Positions 1-6,971 are shown, counted from the stretch's first letter. The stretch: 18,222 bases of DNA from CAZGBT01 sp964524025 (GCA_964524025.1 CAZGBT010000015.1:1-18222); one strand, 5' to 3'. Translations and numbers: made by a program. Notes: generated by a model from the letters alone, not told the origin.

Positions 1-2
1 AG

Positions 3-143
3 AAAGCAATTGCTTTTCTTTGGATTAGAAAGCTTTGGAAGGAAAAAGAAGTGAAATACAGCAATGAGAAACATTTTAAGCTTTTAATGCATGGGCCCGA
101 GGGTTTTTCAGAGCGATTTGGGTTTAGAAATTATTCTGATTGA
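3..143 (+). CDS. 3' end of an unidentified gene (partial)
   Basis: The third forward frame is open from the window edge for 46 codons and ends with TGA at 141-143. The inferred tail is rich in aromatic and charged residues, with segments such as LWIRKLWKEKE and HGPEGFSERFGF, which reads like a genuine protein C-terminus rather than A/T-rich noise. The other two forward frames stop much sooner (at 52-54 and in the first 30 bases). No family is recognisable from so short a piece. It could also be a chance open frame. Confidence 0.45.
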   Translation, partial: KAIAFLWIRKLWKEKEVKYSNEKHFKLLMHGPEGFSERFGFRNYSD

Positions 144-230
144 AAATCTAAAGAATTTCCATTAAAATTAACTCTAGAGAAAGCATATTCTTTATTTTTG
201 CTTTTTAACTAATCTACTTAGCTAGAAATA

Positions 231-243
231 GATTTTTAAATAT
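231..243 (+). promoter_or_regulatory. Archaeal TATA box for the gene at 264
   Basis: The stretch TTTTTAAATATA lies about 26 bp before the ATG at 264. This is the spacing expected for a leaderless archaeal transcript, since initiation normally falls roughly 25 bp downstream of the TATA box. A T-rich stretch at 190-207 just upstream could terminate the preceding gene, but no stem accompanies it. Confidence 0.5.
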
Positions 244-263
244 AGGGCTTTATAGTTTAGTTA

Positions 264-458
264 ATGAAGTGCAAAGTTAACTTAGTTGATATAAGGCCTC
301 TAAAAAGGTTTGTTGCTGGTAGAAGCTTCCCTCCACTTACAAAGGAGGTGATTTTAGAGACAGATGATATTGTTTCCGCTGAGGAGTTTCTAGTTTTGAT
401 AAAAGTTTGGGATAAGCTCCTAGTCAAGGAATTGAGGAAAGATAACGCTCAAAACTAA
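264..458 (+). CDS. Small protein of unknown function (64 aa)
   Basis: This is a 64-residue basic protein that I do not recognise. It has a short beta-like N-terminus (KCKVNLVDIRPLKRF) and an amphipathic helix at about residues 39-58. No zinc ligands, membrane segment or known motif is visible. The ATG start is supported by a well-placed TATA box about 26 bp upstream and the absence of a leader. The gene converges on the next one, with only two bases between the stop codons, so the two probably share a termination region. Confidence 0.55.
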   Translation: MKCKVNLVDIRPLKRFVAGRSFPPLTKEVILETDDIVSAEEFLVLIKVWDKLLVKELRKDNAQN

Positions 459-460
459 AT

Positions 461-919
461 TTAAATTCCTTCCCTTTCAATTTCTAAACATTCCTTATGA
501 CGCCACCTGCTAAACGCCTCTATCAGCTTTGGCTTTATTTCAGTTTCCCAAATATCTTCATCTGACTTAAAGATCATTGGTTCGCCACAAATAGGACAGG
601 GGATGCTGAAATGCTCAATTTGCATCGCATCGTTGTAACCATCCTTATATCCCTCGTCATATCCTTTTTTGTATCCAGATTCGTAAATTGATTTTCTAGC
701 TTTGTTCATCTGTTCAAAGAACTTCGCTTTATAAAGCCTTTCAGCCTCAGCCTTAACTTTTCTATCAAAGTTTTCCAGTATTTTAGCTGCTTCTAAGCAA
801 GCACCTTCCCACGTTAGTTCTTTATTAACTTGAATCCTGCGTATGGCAAGCTCTAACTGGTGAGGTATTGGCAAACTCACGGGTTGAGGATGATGTTTTA
901 ATGACGCTTTCACGGTCAT
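461..919 (-). CDS. Gly-Tyr-repeat protein with C-terminal zinc-binding motif
   Basis: A 152-residue soluble protein of unknown function. Residues about 20-75 look helical and charged. Residues 79-96 form a four-residue periodic GYxx repeat (GYKKGYDEGYKDGY). The C-terminal part has C108-P-I-C111 followed by H141 and C144, a likely CCHC zinc site with an unusually long middle loop. The ATG is preceded by a TATA-like box at 944-955 on the reverse strand, about 25-30 bp away, so the mRNA is probably almost leaderless. The gene is divergent from the MCM/primase operon. Zinc binding is inferred from residue spacing only. The role could be DNA or RNA binding, but nothing in the sequence decides this. 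Confidence 0.75.
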   Translation of the reverse strand: MTVKASLKHHPQPVSLPIPHQLELAIRRIQVNKELTWEGACLEAAKILENFDRKVKAEAERLYKAKFFEQMNKARKSIYESGYKKGYDEGYKDGYNDAMQIEHFSIPCPICGEPMIFKSDEDIWETEIKPKLIEAFSRWRHKECLEIEREGI

Positions 920-943
920 TTTTATTAAGGTTGTGCTTTTCCA

Positions 944-955
944 AGTATTTAAAAG
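944..955 (-). promoter_or_regulatory. TATA box for the reverse gene ending at 461
   Basis: On the reverse strand the element reads CTTTTAAATACTT. Its centre lies about 30 bp upstream of the ATG at 919, leaving only a few bases of leader. The 224-base interval 920-1143 is a divergent promoter region. Apart from this box and the forward ones near 1100-1118, I see nothing convincing in it. Confidence 0.45.
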
Positions 956-1094
956 CTATGTACTAATTTGCAAGAGGAGTAATAAGCCTAAATTAGCTGA
1001 GAAAATTTCTGCATTTACAGTTAGCATGCATTATTTTGATGTGCTTTTTTATTTCTGGCGGAATCTGCCTTTTTGCATTTTCTCATTATAGTCG

Positions 1095-1118
1095 CTTTAT
1101 AAAAAAAGTGATATATAA
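1095..1118 (+). promoter_or_regulatory. Promoter of the MCM/primase operon (two TATA-like boxes)
   Basis: Two A/T boxes lie in tandem: CTTTATAAAAAAA at 1095-1107 and ATATATAA at 1111-1118. The second would start transcription near 1140, just before the ATG at 1144. The first would start near 1126. Either leaves a leader of about 65-80 nt before the Shine-Dalgarno-supported start at 1205. Confidence 0.5.
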
Positions 1119-1143
1119 CCAAAGCGATAAGTTAACTTAGAAC

Positions 1144-1251
1144 ATGGAAGTGTGGAAGGAACTACTCCGATTCCCTAGGGAGAGGTTAAAAAAGGTGGGG
1201 CAAGATGAAAGGAAGGAGCATTATAGAAGAAAAAGGGAAAAAGGTATTTAA
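1144..1251 (+). CDS. Possible 35-codon leader ORF upstream of the operon
   Basis: An ATG at 1144 opens a 35-codon frame that begins MEVWKELLRF and stops with TAA at 1249-1251. It overlaps the start of the next gene (1205) in another frame. It sits just downstream of where the TATA box at 1111-1118 would place transcription start, so it could be read as a leaderless ORF. The peptide is strongly basic after residue 12. It may be a regulatory leader, a real small protein or simply an open frame. Part of its apparent coding character comes from the overlapping gene. Confidence 0.25.
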   Translation: MEVWKELLRFPRERLKKVGQDERKEHYRRKREKGI

Positions 1252-1483
1252 AAACGACAAGCAAACCGAGGCTCGGGCACTTGGCTACCTTATTTTGTGC
1301 TTGAAAGAAAGCAAAGAAGTTTCGCTAAAGGAAGCAAGGCATCTTCTTTCTGGACTTAGAAAACCACGTTGCAAGAAAAAGAAGCTTGAGAAAGGGGAGA
1401 TTAACCTCCTCCTTAGAAAATGGCAAAAAGAAGGCCTTATTATCATCAAGAATGGTAAAATAAAGCTAAACTTGATAAGATGA
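1205..1483 (+). CDS. Small basic winged-helix-like protein
   Basis: A 92-residue, very Lys-rich protein. The C-terminal third has a helix followed by a beta-hairpin-like segment (LLRKWQKEGLIIIKNGKIKLN), the usual look of a recognition helix plus wing. A Lys/Arg cluster (RKPRCKKKK) lies in the middle. I infer a DNA-binding role but cannot name a family. The start is supported by GGTG about 7 nt before the ATG. The stop overlaps the start of the MCM-like gene by 4 bases (ATGA), which suggests translational coupling. As first gene of a replication operon it could be a copy-number or operon regulator, or a helicase partner. Confidence 0.7.
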   Translation: MKGRSIIEEKGKKVFKNDKQTEARALGYLILCLKESKEVSLKEARHLLSGLRKPRCKKKKLEKGEINLLLRKWQKEGLIIIKNGKIKLNLIR

Positions 1484-3615
1484 TGGAAAACATCAAAAGA
1501 GAAGCAAAGGAAATAGAAAAGCGGCTTGGAGAAGAATTGGAGCTAAAAGAGAAAGGGTTTATTGAAACTAAACTTTCAAGCGTCTCAGCATCCTTGATTG
1601 GCAAAAAAATTAAATTCAAAGCGGAAATTGTTGGAGAAAAAGCAGGGATGGCTATACCGCGCTATGTGCACCTCATATGCACAAGATGTAGCCACATTCT
1701 TAGCAAAATCGATGTTTTGAAGAATTTCAGGATTTTCTATAAAATTTTAAGAAAAGAAAAGGTAAATGTATCAGATTTTAAAGAAATTGAGCATGCAGAA
1801 TGCACCAGTAGCCAAGGTCATAACCTTAAAATTGTCTTCGCCGAAGATGAATATGTAGATGCCTCCCTCTTGCTTATTAGAGATAGCGAAGAGCCTAGCC
1901 AATCAAGAGGTTCAAAAGCTCTCTCCGAGAAAACATGGAAATCTTTCCTTTTAGGCATTGCTCCTGACTACAAACGTGCGGAGATTGCTGCGGTTCCTTT
2001 CAGGAATTTTAAAAATAATGAAATTGAATTCGTAGTTTTGGAAATAAACCCAATAGAGGAAGAATTTGAAGTAGTAGAGATAAATGAAGAAGATCATGAG
2101 AAATTCAAGGAATATTTTTGCGAAGATAAGCTTAAAGAAGTTGTAGAAAAGCAGATTGCCCCAGAAATTAAGCAACGCTCCTTAGCAAAAGAAAGCGCTT
2201 TGCTTGTTTTACATTCACCAAGGGAGATTGTTGATCCCTTTACTGGGAAAGTTATGCGTGGCACACTTTACGCACTCTGGTTTGGAGACACTGGCACAGG
2301 GAAATCAACAATTGGTGAGGATTTAGGCTCAAAATTTTATAAACTGGCTAAGTATGTCATTGGAGAGTCTGCCAGCCGCGCTGGCTTAACCTACACTATA
2401 GATCCTGAGGAAAGGATGATAGAATGGGGTACTTTAGTATTGAATGATTCTAAGTGCGTTTTTATTGATGGTATGCACTCATTGAGCTCAGCAGAAATCG
2501 CAGAGCTAAGAGAGGCTTTAAGTCAGCAAAAAGTCATTGTAACTCGCATGGTAAAGGGAGAAAGACCATGTAGAGTACGCATTATTGCAACACTTAACCC
2601 TAGGAGCTCAATGGACTCTTACGTTTTCAAAGCTTTGGCTTTGAAGGATACAGCACTCCATGAGCCGGATCTAAGGAGATTCGATATTATTATCTCTTTC
2701 TCAGACAAAGATGTCCCATCCAATGTCATTGCTGAAGCAAAAGCGGATGAAAGACCTATTCCACCTGAGGTGTTCAGAAGGCACGTATTCTGGTCTTGGC
2801 GCCTAAGAGCCGAGCAAATTCGCTTCACTGAAAAAGCAAAAACAGCTATAATAAAATATTCGCGGGAAGTGCTTAAGTGGAAGCTTTCTGAGCTTCCTGT
2901 CATTGCTGATGACGCAAGGGAAAAACTTTTACGTTTATCAGCAGCGTATGCCTGTTTGTTGCATTCTGTTGAACTTGAAGATGGTAAAGAATTTGTTATA
3001 GTAAGAGAAGATCACGTAAGAAAAGCATTTGAGTTTATAATGCAGATGCTTGAAAATTTGGAGTTTTTTGAGCTTTACAAGGAAAAAGCAGGCAAAGAGG
3101 AGCTTAGTGATAAGGAGTTTGAAGAAATTTATGGGGGTCTGGATGAGATCCACTTGCAAATTTTAGAAGCTTTAAAGGACGGAGCAAAGTCCGCTAGCAA
3201 GCTTAGTACCTTGCTTGACATTTCTGATCGAACTGTAAAGGAAAAATTCAAATTATTAAAGAAATTTGAATTAATAATCACATCTCCTGGATTTGGCGCG
3301 CGTCTAACCAGGAAAGGTGTGAAATTTTTAAGAAAGTTAAAAAGTAAAAAAGTTACCTTAACTTCACTACCTTTCACCGCTTCACCGCCCGAGAAGGATA
3401 CCTCCTCCCAACATGAAGGCAACACTAAATATGAGGGTAGCTTATTGAGCGGTGAAGTAGTGAAGCGTGGTGAAGTTGAGAACACTAGTGAACAAGTTAA
3501 CTCTAATGAGGAATATCCACAAATCATAGATTTAAAGCCCTGCAAGAATTGCAACCGATATTTTTCCGCAGATAACGAAGTTTGTCCTTATTGCAATGAA
3601 AAGAGAGAAAATTGA
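1480..3615 (+). CDS. Divergent MCM-family AAA+ ATPase (replicative helicase-like)
   Basis: A 711-residue relative of the MCM replicative helicase, which unwinds duplex DNA as a ring. The N-terminal region (about 30-200) resembles the MCM OB/zinc domain, with C67xxC70 and C108...H114 as possible zinc ligands. The AAA+ core has Walker A GDTGTGKST at 269-277, then the MCM-like segment SASRAGLTYTI (297-307). Walker B is CVFIDG (326-331). After it come the helix REALSQQKVIV (344-354), sensor-1 ATLNP (370-374) and the arginine-finger segment LRRFD (398-402). A winged helix lies at about 552-620, then a low-complexity linker (625-682), then a zinc ribbon (C688xxC691, C702xxC705). The odd point is Gly at 331 where MCM proteins have the catalytic Walker B Glu (IDE). 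Sensor-1 Asn and the Arg finger are present. The gene overlaps the primase-like gene by 20 bases. ATG codons at 1480 and 1483 are both possible starts. Confidence 0.88.
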   Translation: MMENIKREAKEIEKRLGEELELKEKGFIETKLSSVSASLIGKKIKFKAEIVGEKAGMAIPRYVHLICTRCSHILSKIDVLKNFRIFYKILRKEKVNVSDFKEIEHAECTSSQGHNLKIVFAEDEYVDASLLLIRDSEEPSQSRGSKALSEKTWKSFLLGIAPDYKRAEIAAVPFRNFKNNEIEFVVLEINPIEEEFEVVEINEEDHEKFKEYFCEDKLKEVVEKQIAPEIKQRSLAKESALLVLHSPREIVDPFTGKVMRGTLYALWFGDTGTGKSTIGEDLGSKFYKLAKYVIGESASRAGLTYTIDPEERMIEWGTLVLNDSKCVFIDGMHSLSSAEIAELREALSQQKVIVTRMVKGERPCRVRIIATLNPRSSMDSYVFKALALKDTALHEPDLRRFDIIISFSDKDVPSNVIAEAKADERPIPPEVFRRHVFWSWRLRAEQIRFTEKAKTAIIKYSREVLKWKLSELPVIADDAREKLLRLSAAYACLLHSVELEDGKEFVIVREDHVRKAFEFIMQMLENLEFFELYKEKAGKEELSDKEFEEIYGGLDEIHLQILEALKDGAKSASKLSTLLDISDRTVKEKFKLLKKFELIITSPGFGARLTRKGVKFLRKLKSKKVTLTSLPFTASPPEKDTSSQHEGNTKYEGSLLSGEVVKRGEVENTSEQVNSNEEYPQIIDLKPCKNCNRYFSADNEVCPYCNEKREN
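3360..3477. repeat. 31-bp imperfect inverted repeat with iteron-like units, inside the MCM-like gene
   Basis: The arms are 3360-3390 and 3447-3477, separated by 56 bp. The reverse complement of the left arm matches the right arm at 25 of 31 positions by eye. Each arm holds three GTGAA-type units in one orientation, with the second arm inverted: complementary TTCAC at about 3363, 3373 and 3381, then GTGAA at about 3452, 3460 and 3470. The segment encodes the low-complexity linker before the C-terminal zinc ribbon, where protein constraint should be weak. It could be a replication-initiator binding site (an origin embedded in the initiator gene), an operator, or an extruding hairpin. Confidence 0.6.
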
Positions 3616-4723
3616 GAAATTTATATTGCAAAGGAAATTATATTTCGAAAAATTGCGCCAAATCTATCCTGAGCGATTCTTTTACGTTGCTGAGGATAAA
3701 GAAAACATAGGAGATCCAACAACGCGATTCAACCCCGCTAATGCCTATGAAGAAGATGAGCTTGCCAGCTTACTGAATTTGCACAGAGAAATTTTACCAA
3801 ATGAAATTGTTATTGAAATAGAGAGTGAAAATTGGGAAGATGTTGTTAATGAAGCAAGCTTGGTTATAAGAAGGCTTGAGGAATTCGGAATTCCTTATTA
3901 CATATGGTTCTCAGGAGGTAAAAGTCTGCATATTCACATTTTCATTGATTATTCATTGATTAAGCAACACATGAGTCATTTCAAGAAAATTGCTAAGCAT
4001 TATTATGATAGTTATTTTAATGAGGATGATTTGGAAAGATTAATTTCTAGAATTATCAACTCGATTGCTTTTCTTATTCTTGAAGGCTTAAAGCTAAAAT
4101 GTCTTGATAAAAGCCTTTTAAGAGCATCTATGCACCAAATAAGGGCAGAAGGAAGCTTTAATATTAAGGATGGAAAGGTTGTAGGTTATAAGACCTATGT
4201 AGAGGAAATTCCAGCTGAAAAACCTAAAGTTGTTTGTTCATGGAATGTTAAGTTTCCTGATGAGATAAAAACTTGGAAACCAGAGCCGGAATTTTTCAAA
4301 TCATTGATTTACATGGCATATTGGCATTATATACGTAAGCCCATAAAATTAGAAGGGTATAAAGGGTATAATAAAACATGTAAAATTGATTTGAATAAGC
4401 TAGGTGAAATTTTGCAAGATATAAAAGCAAGCATTTTTAAGGATTATAGAAAAAGGCTATTTTTCTACTTTATTGCTCCAGCAGAAGCTATCTTGGGAAA
4501 GGAAGAAATTTTAAAGAATAAAGATGAATGGATAGAAAGAAAAGCAAAGGAATGGTGGGCGTGGTTTGAAAGAAATAAGAAGGCTTATCCATCAGATGGA
4601 AGGAAATATTACTTTTCTCAAGTTAAATGCCAGCTAAAATGGTGGGCAGAAAAAATTCTAAAAGGAGAAAAGGTTGTGCCACATAGGTGGGCTTTGCGTG
4701 AAGCGCTTGAGTGGAAGGCATAA
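3596..4723 (+). CDS. Archaeo-eukaryotic primase (AEP)-like protein
   Basis: A 375-residue protein with the motif order of AEP primases, which make RNA or DNA primers. Motif I is the acidic pair in IVIEIES (E74, E76). Motif II is the strongly typical FSGGKSLHIHIF (105-116, with S106, G107, G108, K109, H112). Motif III may be D171 in CLDKSLLR, followed by IRAEGSFN (182-189), which resembles the R-x-x-GS-x segment of archaeal PriS. The C-terminal 100 residues are helical and Trp-rich (EWWAWFERNKKAYP). Canonical enzymes use DxD in motif I, so ExE is a conservative variant. No zinc motif is evident. The start lies inside the end of the MCM-like gene, indicating coupled translation and a joint role in replication. 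Confidence 0.8.
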   Translation: MKREKIEKFILQRKLYFEKLRQIYPERFFYVAEDKENIGDPTTRFNPANAYEEDELASLLNLHREILPNEIVIEIESENWEDVVNEASLVIRRLEEFGIPYYIWFSGGKSLHIHIFIDYSLIKQHMSHFKKIAKHYYDSYFNEDDLERLISRIINSIAFLILEGLKLKCLDKSLLRASMHQIRAEGSFNIKDGKVVGYKTYVEEIPAEKPKVVCSWNVKFPDEIKTWKPEPEFFKSLIYMAYWHYIRKPIKLEGYKGYNKTCKIDLNKLGEILQDIKASIFKDYRKRLFFYFIAPAEAILGKEEILKNKDEWIERKAKEWWAWFERNKKAYPSDGRKYYFSQVKCQLKWWAEKILKGEKVVPHRWALREALEWKA

Positions 4724-4725
4724 AA

Positions 4726-4736
4726 AATTTAAATAA
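4726..4736 (+). promoter_or_regulatory. Internal TATA box upstream of the small helical gene
   Basis: AATTTAAATAA begins right after the primase stop codon and is centred about 28 bp before the ATG at 4759. It would give a near-leaderless transcript for the following genes. It is the main reason to prefer ATG 4759 over the upstream GTG at 4711. Confidence 0.45.
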
Positions 4737-4758
4737 GCAATCCCAATCTTTAGGTAAG

Positions 4759-5028
4759 ATGGAATTTTCTCCTAAAGAATTTTTCTTAAAGCAAATTGAA
4801 GGAAAAATAAGATCGTATGTTGCACAAGGAAAAGAATCTCTCCATAAGGTAGCTAAATACATAAAGACAGTGTCCACGAAATACGGAATACCTTCACAAG
4901 AAATTCGTCAAGTTATAACAAAAGTGAGAGAGGAAACTGTAGAACCATTTTTAAATCCTAAAGGTATCTATAGACCTGAACGTTTACGAAGATTTGAAGA
5001 TTTATGTAAGGAGCTTGGATTCAAATAA
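4759..5028 (+). CDS. Small helical protein of unknown function (89 aa)
   Basis: I do not recognise this protein. It is charged and predicted to be almost entirely helical, with a central stretch (KVAKYIKTVSTKYGIPSQEI) that could form a helix-turn-helix. No metal ligands or membrane segments are seen. The frame is also open from a GTG at 4711 inside the primase gene, which would add 16 residues. I prefer the ATG at 4759 because a TATA-like box lies about 28 bp upstream. The stop codon is directly followed by the ATG of the next gene, so the two are probably co-transcribed. Its position behind MCM and primase suggests a replication accessory or regulatory role, by inference only. Confidence 0.65.
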   Translation: MEFSPKEFFLKQIEGKIRSYVAQGKESLHKVAKYIKTVSTKYGIPSQEIRQVITKVREETVEPFLNPKGIYRPERLRRFEDLCKELGFK

Positions 5029-5778
5029 ATGCCTTCATGGAAAGCTCATAGAGAGATTGGTAAATTAATTTGCAATTTCTATAGCAGTGAAATTGATAAA
5101 CTTATAGACAAGCCAGAGCTTCATGACGCCTCAAGATATGATATAGGAGAACTTGAAAAGATTGTTAAAGAGGTGAAGGAGAAATATGGTGAAAAAGGTT
5201 TACATTATTTAGCTTTGCATCATTATGTTGATAGATTAGCCGATATCTTAGTTAGAGAATTAAGTGATGGTTATGAAAGTTATGTTAATGGTGAGGATAT
5301 CAAAGATATTTTTCTTAGCATAAGAGAATTTTCTCTTGCTTTGCTAAGAATAGATCCCAAAAACATATTTTCTTTACTTATCTATGATTTTGAAACAATT
5401 AAACAAAAAATTGGAGTCTTATATCCAAAATTAAAAGGAAAAAGGAGGAGAGAACTTATAGAAAGATTAAAGAGTGCGTATGAAAAGCTACAAACTTCTA
5501 ATACCTTACTGGAGCTTAGATCTGTAGTGCTAAGTGTTTTAAAAAGAATTGAGCAAAATTTTGATTATATTTGCTTAAGAATACTTATGGACGAGTCATT
5601 TAATAGTCCTAGATTTCTTAACAGAATTTGTCAAAGCATAAGGATGAAATCAGCATCTTATAACTATCAGGGTCTTGAAGAAAGAGCAGGAAAGTTAATG
5701 GATCAAAATAATTTACAAAACTTTATATTAGCAATAATTGAGATGTTTAGCAATAATTATAAGGCAATATCTGAGTAA
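5029..5778 (+). CDS. Predicted helical metalloprotein with His/Asp motifs
   Basis: A 249-residue, largely helical soluble protein. The N-terminal 75 residues are rich in potential metal ligands: MPSWKAH (H7), LHDASRYD (H32, D33, D38), and LHYLALHHYVDRLAD (H59, H64, H65, D68, D72). The HHxxxD arrangement recalls metal-dependent phosphodiesterases, either HD-type or zinc phospholipase C/P1 nuclease-like helical enzymes, but I cannot assign it firmly. The remainder (about 85-249) is helical and basic (KGKRRRELIERLKSAYEKL) with no recognisable motif. The start directly follows the TAA of the upstream gene, indicating co-transcription. The gene converges on the membrane-protein gene, with 11 bp between the stops. 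Confidence 0.7.
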   Translation: MPSWKAHREIGKLICNFYSSEIDKLIDKPELHDASRYDIGELEKIVKEVKEKYGEKGLHYLALHHYVDRLADILVRELSDGYESYVNGEDIKDIFLSIREFSLALLRIDPKNIFSLLIYDFETIKQKIGVLYPKLKGKRRRELIERLKSAYEKLQTSNTLLELRSVVLSVLKRIEQNFDYICLRILMDESFNSPRFLNRICQSIRMKSASYNYQGLEERAGKLMDQNNLQNFILAIIEMFSNNYKAISE

Positions 5779-5789
5779 TCGTTTTGATT

Positions 5790-6971
5790 TCATTTTCTAG
5801 TTGCTATAGCTGCTGCTAAAATTGGTATTATGGCAGCCACAAATACCATAAGAGCCTCATCAACACTCTCCTCAAAATCCTGCTCTATTTTGGGATAGTT
5901 GGTTATGTCTATAAAAAGATAAGGTCTCATATTACAACTAATGACAGTATAGCTAGAAATTTTGGTAGTATCTGACCTCAAATGGCAAATTTCTTCAGGA
6001 TATGAGCTAAGACTTGCTGCTCTTAGATTTTTTAGAAGTAAATCAAGAGCCACATCAAAATTGGAGTTGTTATATGGTTGAATGGAGAAATGAAGTTTTC
6101 TGCTATTTTCTAGTACCTTTTTTAGTTTTGGTATGGCCATGTAAATTCTAAAAGCACAGTCATTACTAGCATTTATTTTAACATTTTCGTTAAAAAGTAC
6201 CGTGAAAGCATATCCACTTCCCTTATTTAAGTCCATTTTTGTGAAATTTATCTTAGCTTTCACATTCTTAACAGAACCATAAAATTCTAAAGTTACATTA
6301 AGTCCCGAAGCTTCTGCATAGGAGCAAATAGTCCAGTTGTTGTCTCCTTTATTTTCTTTACACTCTAGATTTTTGATACCTTTAGGCCATATATCTTTGA
6401 GAGGGTCTTTACTAAACTTCTTCTCAACAAGAAAGGGAATATAATCCTCAAAGATAGCTAAAGTGAAATTGCCTAGATAAACCTCAAAAGGTATACTCTT
6501 ATTTTGCCGAAATCCTCTAATTTCTATTTCTATACCTTCTTGATCTGCTATATTATTAATATTCATTTGGAGAAAGACTCCTTCAGTTGAGTTAGCCATT
6601 AATCCCATTTGAACTTCAGTATATTGCTTAAGCAAACCTATCTTAGTTATAGCTAAATACAAGCAATAATAAAAAATAAATACGCAGAGAACGCCTACAG
6701 CAGCTAAGTGGCGAGGTCTATGGAATTTTTTTGGTGAAAAAGCATATATACTAAGTAAAATAGCAATAAGAAAGGTAGCACAAAATAATTTGGCTATAAA
6801 GATGTTTACTTGTTCTGTCAAATCAATTATTAAACCGATTAAAGGTATTAAGGGTACTAGATTTCGAAGAATAATGGAAATAACAATAGCAAGGATAAAG
6901 ATTAGAAGTGCCTTAAAAAATAAGAATAGTAAGTCTTCCAAAATTTGGGTTTTAAAGTTTTTCTTTCTCAT
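5790..6971 (-). CDS. Multi-pass membrane protein with sequon-rich outer domain
   Basis: A 393-residue integral membrane protein of unknown family. Hydrophobic segments lie at about 14-36 (possibly continuing to 53 as a second short span), 57-77, 90-113 and at the C-terminus 373-390, followed by TRK. The large loop of about 260 residues between the last two spans holds at least seven N-x-S/T sequons (for example GNFT, NNWT, LNVT, INFT, INAS) and several Cys. This fits an extracytoplasmic, possibly glycosylated and disulfide-bonded domain. ATG at 6971 is preferred: it overlaps the upstream stop as TAATG, typical of coupling. A TTG at 6992 would add seven residues. It is co-transcribed with the following entry, and the pair may act together as sensor or effector, which is inference. 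Confidence 0.75.
   Translation of the reverse strand: MRKKNFKTQILEDLLFLFFKALLIFILAIVISIILRNLVPLIPLIGLIIDLTEQVNIFIAKLFCATFLIAILLSIYAFSPKKFHRPRHLAAVGVLCVFIFYYCLYLAITKIGLLKQYTEVQMGLMANSTEGVFLQMNINNIADQEGIEIEIRGFRQNKSIPFEVYLGNFTLAIFEDYIPFLVEKKFSKDPLKDIWPKGIKNLECKENKGDNNWTICSYAEASGLNVTLEFYGSVKNVKAKINFTKMDLNKGSGYAFTVLFNENVKINASNDCAFRIYMAIPKLKKVLENSRKLHFSIQPYNNSNFDVALDLLLKNLRAASLSSYPEEICHLRSDTTKISSYTVISCNMRPYLFIDITNYPKIEQDFEESVDEALMVFVAAIIPILAAAIATRK

Noticed and set aside
3..16. 14-bp perfect palindrome AAAGCAATTGCTTT at the window start
   Set aside because: Lies inside the inferred end of a coding region and has no partner elsewhere in the window; could be chance in A/T-rich DNA.
188..209. T-rich tract as a defined terminator
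   Set aside because: Plausible for archaea, which can terminate on T-runs, but interrupted and without other support; noted only under the promoter at 231.
274..1140. 12-mer AAGTTAACTTAG occurring at 274-285 and 1129-1140
   Set aside because: One copy is inside a coding region and the other between a promoter and an ORF; the core is a simple A/T-rich palindrome, so two copies in 18 kb is weak evidence for an att or operator pair.
3129..3554. Reverse open frame of 141 codons opposite the MCM-like gene
   Set aside because: Antisense to a supported gene, with no promoter or Shine-Dalgarno site and no recognisable protein character.
3879..3895. Perfect inverted repeat AGGAATTC-G-GAATTCCT in the primase-like gene
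   Set aside because: Fully explained as coding sequence (EEFGIPY) with no repeated units or promoter nearby.
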